Source: CAZLLV01 sp964560325 (GTDB lineage Bacteria; Acidobacteriota; Thermoanaerobaculia; Multivoradales; DATKCC01). From it: 9,994 nucleotides of DNA. The notes beneath the pieces are model-generated. The model saw only the letters and a program-made list of their open reading frames with translations, had not been told where the DNA came from and searched no databases. Below, piece by piece: positions 6,188 through 9,994 of the stretch; the stretch's first letter is position 1; the number at the start of each line of letters is the position of its first letter. The translations under genes and the position numbers were made by a program. The stretch is from positions 1-9,994 of the forward strand of contig CAZLLV010000409.1 of assembly GCA_964560325.1 (NCBI GenBank), in the 5' to 3' direction.

Positions 6188-6212
6188 CGGTCACCCGAGC
6201 CTATCTCACCGC

Positions 6213-6228
6213 TCGGAACCGGTTCCGA
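6213..6228. promoter_or_regulatory. Perfect 16-bp palindrome between divergent thyA and ABC exporter genes
   Basis: TCGGAACCGGTTCCGA is an uninterrupted self-complementary 16-mer. It is centred in the 74-bp divergent region 6188-6261, about 26 bp from the thyA start and 34 bp from the ATPase start. Its position and dyad symmetry suit a dimeric repressor or activator binding site controlling one or both sides. I do not recognise it as the operator of a named regulator, and no regulator gene is adjacent. Confidence 0.45.
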
Positions 6229-6251
6229 AGGTCTCGCTTCCGGGTTACGAT
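6223..6251 (+). promoter_or_regulatory. Candidate promoter for the ABC exporter, overlapping the palindrome
   Basis: TTCCGA (6223-6228, the right half of the palindrome) lies 17 bp before TACGAT (6246-6251). Transcription would then start only a few bases before the ATG at 6262. That would fit the absence of any Shine-Dalgarno site there and suggests a leaderless or near-leaderless mRNA. The -35 element matches only three of six consensus bases. Confidence 0.25.
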
Positions 6252-6261
6252 CCTCCGTCCG

Positions 6262-7221
6262 ATGCCGAGCGCCGAAGCCCCCTCCGCCGCCGACGCCCCG
6301 GCGATCCGCTGCCGCGGCCTGGTCAAGCGCTACAAGGACGTCCTGGCGGTCGCCGGCGTCGACCTGGAGGTGCGCTCGGGCGAGTGCTTCGGCCTCCTCG
6401 GGCCGAACGGCGCCGGCAAGACGACGACCGTCGAGGTGCTCGAGGGGCTGATCCCGTACGACGAGGGAACGGTCGAGGTCCTGGGCCGGCGCTGGGGGCT
6501 CGGCGCGCGGGCGGACCGGGAGCTCCGCGATCGGCTCGGCATTCAGCTCCAGGAGACCCGCCTGCCGGACAAGCTGACGGTGCGCGAGGTGGTCCGGCTC
6601 TTCGGGAGCTTCCACGAGAGGAGCCGGGGCGTCGACGAGACGATCGCGACGGTCGAGCTCGAGTCGAAGGCCGACGCCCGGGTGGAGGCGCTCTCCGGCG
6701 GCCAGCGGCAGCGGCTCGGCCTCGCCTGCGCCCTGGTCGGCGACCCCGACCTCCGCTTCCTCGACGAGCCGACCACCGGCCTCGACCCGCAGGCGCGGCT
6801 CAAGCTCTGGGAGCTGGTCGAGGAGTTCCGGGCCGGAGGCGGCACGGTGCTGGTGACCACGCACTACATGGAGGAGGCGACGCGGCTCTGCGACCGGGTG
6901 GCGATCCTCGACCGCGGCGAGGTGATCGCCCTCGGCACACCGCGCGAGCTGATCGCCTCGCTGGGCGCCGACCAGATCGTCGAGATCGAGACCCGCTCGG
7001 AGATCGACGCGGCGCGGCTCGCCGCGCTGCCCGGCGTGCTGCAGGCGACGCGGCGCGGCGCCCGCCACGTGCTCACGGTGCGGCGCGTCGAGGAGTCGCT
7101 GCCGGCGCTCCTCTCCGAGATCCAGCGCCAGGGCGCCGCCCTCGACTCGCTCGCCACCCACGCGGCGACGCTCGAGGATGTCTTCGTGGAGCTCACCGGC
7201 CGGGGGCTGCGCGATGACTGA
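6262..7221 (+). CDS. ABC-2-type exporter, ATP-binding protein
   Basis: A 319-residue cytosolic ATPase that would power the permease encoded next to it. All ABC motifs are intact: Walker A GPNGAGKTT (47-55), Q-loop Gln in IQLQE (94-98), signature LSGGQ (144-148), Walker B LRFLDE (164-169), D-loop GLDP (173-176) and the switch His201 in TTHYMEEA. A C-terminal extension at about 237-319 (EIETR-, then DVFVELTGRGL) is typical of DrrA/CcmA-like exporter ATPases (DUF4162-like). No Shine-Dalgarno site precedes the ATG, and the ABC fold begins at about residue 14, so the start is reasonable but not certain. The stop overlaps the permease start by 8 bp. The substrate is unknown; DrrA relatives act on drugs, lipids or polysaccharides. 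Confidence 0.95.
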   Translation: MPSAEAPSAADAPAIRCRGLVKRYKDVLAVAGVDLEVRSGECFGLLGPNGAGKTTTVEVLEGLIPYDEGTVEVLGRRWGLGARADRELRDRLGIQLQETRLPDKLTVREVVRLFGSFHERSRGVDETIATVELESKADARVEALSGGQRQRLGLACALVGDPDLRFLDEPTTGLDPQARLKLWELVEEFRAGGGTVLVTTHYMEEATRLCDRVAILDRGEVIALGTPRELIASLGADQIVEIETRSEIDAARLAALPGVLQATRRGARHVLTVRRVEESLPALLSEIQRQGAALDSLATHAATLEDVFVELTGRGLRDD

Positions 7222-8002
7222 GCGCCGCCGCTGGACCCCGGGCCCGGTGCTCGAGCTGACCCGGACGCGGATCTACGAGTTCGCCCGCGAGCCGGGGGTG
7301 ATCTTCTGGGTCTTCGTCTTCCCGGTCCTCCTCGCGATCGCCCTCGGCATCGCCTTCCGCGAGCGCGCACCGGAGGCCGCCGGAGCGGTCGGCGGAGCGG
7401 CCGGCACCCGCTACATCGACTTCCTCATCCCCGGCCTGATCGGCCTCAACCTGATGGGGAGCAGCATGTGGGGGGTCGGCTTCGCGATCGTCCAGAACCG
7501 GGTGCGCAAGCTCCTCAAGCGGTTCGCGGCGAGCCCGATGCGCCGCTCCGACTACCTGCTCGGGATGATCCTCTCCCGCCTCTCGTTCCTGGTCCTGGAG
7601 CTGGCGGTGGTGGTCGCCGCCGGGGTGTTCCTGTTCGGGGTCGAGGTGAAGGGCTCCTGGACCGCGCTGCTGGTCCTCTCGCTCCTGGGCGCGATCTCGT
7701 TCACCGGCATCGCGCTCCTGGTCGCGGCGCGGGTGAGGAGCGCCGAGGCCGCCTCGGGCTGGATGAACTTCGTGATGCTGCCGATGTGGGTGCTCTCGGG
7801 GAGCTTCTTCTCCTACGAGCGCTTCCCAGAGGCGGTGCATCCGGCGATCCGCGCCCTGCCGCTGACCGCTCTCAACGACGCCCTGCGCGCGATCATGCAG
7901 GACGGCGCGAGCCTCGCTTCGACCTGGCTCGAGATGGCGATCCTCGCCGCCTGGGGCGTCGCGTCCTTCCTGCTGGCGCTGAAGATCTTCCGCTGGCAGT
8001 GA
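7214..8002 (+). CDS. ABC-2-type exporter, permease
   Basis: A 262-residue inner-membrane protein with about six predicted helices: 29-48, 70-92, 116-142, 149-171, 183-200 and 237-257. It has the ABC-2 permease layout, with an amphipathic N-terminal segment (residues 12-28), a periplasmic loop after helix 1, a cytosolic basic stretch (NRVRKLLKRFAASPMRRSDY, 95-114) that probably contacts the ATPase, and the family's late motif LSGSFFSYERFPEAVHP (194-210) followed by LPLTALNDALR. It overlaps the ATPase gene by 8 bp (ATGACTGA), which implies translational coupling and a two-subunit exporter. Its stop codon is 3 bp from the stop of the opposing TPM gene. The substrate cannot be inferred. Confidence 0.93.
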   Translation: MTERRRWTPGPVLELTRTRIYEFAREPGVIFWVFVFPVLLAIALGIAFRERAPEAAGAVGGAAGTRYIDFLIPGLIGLNLMGSSMWGVGFAIVQNRVRKLLKRFAASPMRRSDYLLGMILSRLSFLVLELAVVVAAGVFLFGVEVKGSWTALLVLSLLGAISFTGIALLVAARVRSAEAASGWMNFVMLPMWVLSGSFFSYERFPEAVHPAIRALPLTALNDALRAIMQDGASLASTWLEMAILAAWGVASFLLALKIFRWQ

Positions 8003-8005
8003 TCC

Positions 8006-8929
8006 TCACCAGCTCCCCGAGGCTCCCCCGCCGCCGAAGCTGCCGCCGCCGCCCGAGAAGCCTCCCCCGCCTCCTCCGCCGCCCCGGAAGCCGCCCGACG
8101 ACGCCGCCATGCGGCCGAACGAGCGCATCATGGGCGAGGTCGTCTGGAACCGCCGGCCGACCGGCGTCTGGTCGAGGAAGAGGCGCAGGAGCGGGAAGCC
8201 GATCAGCCAGGCGAAGCCGAGAGCGAGGCCTGCGGCGCCGAAGATGGCGAGCGGGAACGTGAAGTAGAAGGGGATCAGGAAGGCGTAGAGGCTCCACCCC
8301 TGGCACCCCTTCGCCCCGAGCGCGGCCATCGAGAACGTCCCGACCACGAGAAAGAAGACGAGCCCCATGAGCCCGCGGCCGGCGAGATCGGGCGCGCTCC
8401 CCACCCGGGACGCCTCCTCCGGCACCGCACCCGGCTCCTCGCGGATGGCGCCGGCGATCGAATCGACCCCCGCCTCCACCCCGCCGGCGAAGTCCCCCGC
8501 CTTGAAGCGCGGCACGATGGCGCCGTCGATGATCCGCTTCGCCGCCAGGTCGGGCAGCACGCCTTCGAGCCCGTAGCCGACCTCGATCCGCAGCTTGCGG
8601 TCGTCGCGCGAGACCAGCAACACCACGCCGTCGTCGATGCCGTCGCCGCGGCCGATCTCCCAGGTCTCGGCGACCCGGAGCGCGTAGTCCTCGAGCACCT
8701 CGCCTTCGAGGCTCTCGACCGTCAGCACGACCACCTGGGCGCCGGTCTCCTCCTCGAGCCGCCGCAGCTCCTCCTCGAGCGCCGCCGCCCGGTCGGGCGG
8801 CAGGAGGCCGGCCTCGTCGACCACCCGGCCGGAGAGGAACGGCACCTCCTTCGCCGCCGCGCCCGCGGCGCCTCCCAGGAGGGCCAGGAGGGCGAGGACG
8901 GCGATCGAGCGGACCGGCCGCCTAGCCAC
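8006..8929 (-). CDS. TPM-domain (YgcG-like) membrane protein with Gly-rich tail
   Basis: A 307-residue envelope protein of the YgcG/TPM_phosphatase (DUF477) family. Residues 1-26 form a signal peptide. The TPM domain spans about 30-165 and carries the family stretches GRVVDEAGLL, TGAQVVVLTV, GIDDGVVLLVS and RIEVGYGLEGVLPD. Two hydrophobic segments follow at about 186-205 and 213-246. The Gly-rich tail at 279-307 ends FGGGGASGSW, as is common in this family. Some members were reported to have phosphatase activity (plant TLP18.3), but the bacterial role is unclear; envelope maintenance is only a guess. The start is GTG, inside the end of the upstream gene (8-bp overlap GTGGCTAG), with a GGGGAG site just upstream. 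This indicates coupled translation with its TPM-domain neighbour. Confidence 0.9.
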   Translation of the reverse strand: MARRPVRSIAVLALLALLGGAAGAAAKEVPFLSGRVVDEAGLLPPDRAAALEEELRRLEEETGAQVVVLTVESLEGEVLEDYALRVAETWEIGRGDGIDDGVVLLVSRDDRKLRIEVGYGLEGVLPDLAAKRIIDGAIVPRFKAGDFAGGVEAGVDSIAGAIREEPGAVPEEASRVGSAPDLAGRGLMGLVFFLVVGTFSMAALGAKGCQGWSLYAFLIPFYFTFPLAIFGAAGLALGFAWLIGFPLLRLFLDQTPVGRRFQTTSPMMRSFGRMAASSGGFRGGGGGGGGFSGGGGSFGGGGASGSW

Positions 8930-9602
8930 CGCTCCCCTCCCCCTCGCCCGGCTCGCCGATCCGCAGCCGGTTGGCGAGCTCGTCCGGATCGTCCGGCCGC
9001 GGCTCCAGCCCGCCCCGGGAGAGGATGCCGCCGCACCGGCCGATCGCCTCGACCAGCGCGTCGGCCGCCCGGTCGGCCCGGATGCCGGCGATCACGCCGT
9101 CGACGATCGACTGCCACTCCCCCGGCTCGACGTGCGCCTCGATCCCGGAGTCGGCGAGCACCACCACGCGGTGCTCGAGGAGCGACAGGAAGAGGAGCAC
9201 GCCGGAGCGGTCGCGGGTGGCGAAGACCTCGTGCTCCAGGAAGGCGGCGCGCGCGGCGAGGGCGACCTGCCGGTCGAGCACGTCGTCCGGCGTGAGCCCG
9301 CGGATCAGCCGCTCGGAGCGGCCGGCGAGCAGGTACCCGACGGCCGCGCCGCCGCCGGCGGCGAGCAGCACCCAGAACGGTGAGCCGAAGCCCCAGGCGT
9401 CGCCCAGCAGGTGGACGACGACCAGCGTGCCCAGCGCCAGCAGCGCACCGAGACAGGCGCCGGTCCAGGCGGTCCCGGGGTAGTCCCCCGAGGCGGGCAC
9501 CGCGGCCACCACCAGCTCGCCGCGGGTGTCGGACTCGGCGCGGTGGACGGCCTCTTCGACGCGGGCGAGGTCCGCGTCCGAGAACAGGGAGTGGATGGTC
9601 AT
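8922..9602 (-). CDS. TPM-domain membrane protein (COG3762-like)
   Basis: A 226-residue membrane protein related to the second TPM family often encoded next to YgcG-like proteins. It starts with the family-typical LFSDADLARVEEAVHRAE and then RGELVVAAV (28-36). A two-helix hairpin follows (about 46-66 and 74-95) and interrupts the domain. The C-terminal half contains RDRSGVLLFLSLLEHRVVVLADSGI (130-154), the part most like the TPM core, and ends in a polar acidic tail. There is no cleavable signal peptide, so most of the protein is probably cytosolic with a membrane hairpin. The ATG lies 31 bp after the methyltransferase stop, with no strong Shine-Dalgarno site. Its stop overlaps the next TPM gene by 8 bp. 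LemA genes often accompany such pairs, but none is present in the visible cluster. Confidence 0.85.
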   Translation of the reverse strand: MTIHSLFSDADLARVEEAVHRAESDTRGELVVAAVPASGDYPGTAWTGACLGALLALGTLVVVHLLGDAWGFGSPFWVLLAAGGGAAVGYLLAGRSERLIRGLTPDDVLDRQVALAARAAFLEHEVFATRDRSGVLLFLSLLEHRVVVLADSGIEAHVEPGEWQSIVDGVIAGIRADRAADALVEAIGRCGGILSRGGLEPRPDDPDELANRLRIGEPGEGEGSGG

Positions 9603-9633
9603 GGTGCGGTCTTCGCGGTCCGGGAGGCCGATC

Positions 9634-9994
9634 CTACACCCGGCGCGCCTCGACGATCAGGTGGCGGGCGGTCGCCTCCCGCCATGGAGAGCGGTCGTAG
9701 TCCCCCCAGAGCGCGCTCACGCGGAGGCCGGCGCGGCCGAAGCGCTCGCGCACCTCGCCGAGCGTCCAGTAGCGGGAGTCGAAGCGCGCCTCGTCCAGCC
9801 GCTCGCCGCCCCGCAGGTACTCGTAGCGGGCGTGGCAGGAGCCGTCCGTCCGACAGCGCCAGGTCTCCCGCACCTCGATCCCCTCGCCCGCGTGCTCCTC
9901 CACCAGACCGTCCTCCGTGAGGGCGCGCCGCAGCCTCTCGGGAGGGAACCAGTGGGCGTCGAGGACGAAGCGGCCGTCGTCGGCCAGGTGCTCG
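9634..9994 (-). CDS. Class I SAM-dependent methyltransferase, C-terminal part, cut by window edge
   Basis: The last 119 residues of a protein whose frame is open to the right edge. The visible start (EHLADDGRFVLDAH) matches the late core strand of a Rossmann-type methyltransferase, where a Gly-Arg-Phe-Val-Leu-Asp segment usually follows motif III. The end has the family's final unit: RYWTLGEVRERFGRAGLRVSALWGDYD, then HLIVEARRV, corresponding to the last helix and the reversed beta-hairpin. The SAM-binding Gly motif is outside the window, so the substrate and exact family are unknown. A CRTDGSCHARYEY segment has two Cys five residues apart, of uncertain meaning. The gene is 31 bp upstream of the TPM pair and may share its transcript. 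It could also end within a longer ORF in which a GTG at 9903 is an internal codon; homology across that point favours the partial-gene reading. Confidence 0.8.
   Translation of the reverse strand, partial: EHLADDGRFVLDAHWFPPERLRRALTEDGLVEEHAGEGIEVRETWRCRTDGSCHARYEYLRGGERLDEARFDSRYWTLGEVRERFGRAGLRVSALWGDYDRSPWREATARHLIVEARRV

Noticed and set aside
5358..6194. Apparent N-terminal extension of folA in frame through the thyA region
   Set aside because: The extension is an out-of-frame reading of thyA. FolA has a strong GGAGG site and a family-typical N-terminus at 5357, so there is no thyA-folA fusion.

Overview
The window is high-GC DNA (for example 46 of 60 bases are G or C at 5461-5520), densely packed with genes on both strands. 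It looks like the chromosome of a free-living Gram-negative bacterium. Housekeeping genes (ychF, thyA, folA) sit beside a secreted repeat protein with an IPTL-CTERM-like tail. That mix, and the TTG/ATG starts with modest Shine-Dalgarno sites, would suit Acidobacteriota (for example Thermoanaerobaculia) or a similar high-GC lineage, but the sequence alone does not settle the taxonomy. I see no rRNA, tRNA, CRISPR array, insertion sequence or phage gene.

Layout. (1) 1-1486, minus strand: ychF, then the N-terminal part of a CPA-type cation:proton antiporter that runs off the left edge; the two are probably co-transcribed. (2) 1487-1710: a divergent intergenic region with candidate promoters for both sides and a strong 8-bp hairpin. 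(3) 1711-3414, plus strand: a protein with four S1 RNA-binding domains behind a ~178-residue acidic, low-complexity N-terminus. A second hairpin with nearly the same stem follows its stop codon. (4) 3562-4767, plus strand: a secreted protein of seven 47-48-residue repeats, predicted to be a seven-bladed beta-propeller, with a hydrophobic C-terminal sorting tail. This segment is clearly less GC-rich than its flanks. (5) 4827-6187, minus strand: thyA-folA, the dTMP/tetrahydrofolate pair. ThyA carries a Ser where the active-site Tyr94 is expected. (6) 6188-6261: a divergent intergenic region with a perfect 16-bp palindrome. (7) 6262-8002, plus strand: an ABC-2-type exporter (ATPase plus permease, overlapping by 8 bp). 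(8) 8006-9994, minus strand: the C-terminal part of a SAM-dependent methyltransferase, then two TPM-domain membrane proteins overlapping by 8 bp. This cluster ends 3 bp from the exporter's stop codon.

Working together: ThyA turns dUMP and methylene-tetrahydrofolate into dTMP and dihydrofolate, and FolA regenerates tetrahydrofolate. The ABC ATPase and permease form one exporter of unknown substrate. The two TPM proteins are probably envelope partners. YchF and the S1-domain protein are both linked to translation or RNA and are transcribed divergently from one intergenic region. I found no clear new multi-gene system. The most unusual items are the ThyA active-site substitution, the compositionally distinct propeller gene, the acidic S1 extension, the matched pair of hairpins and the palindrome in the divergent promoter.
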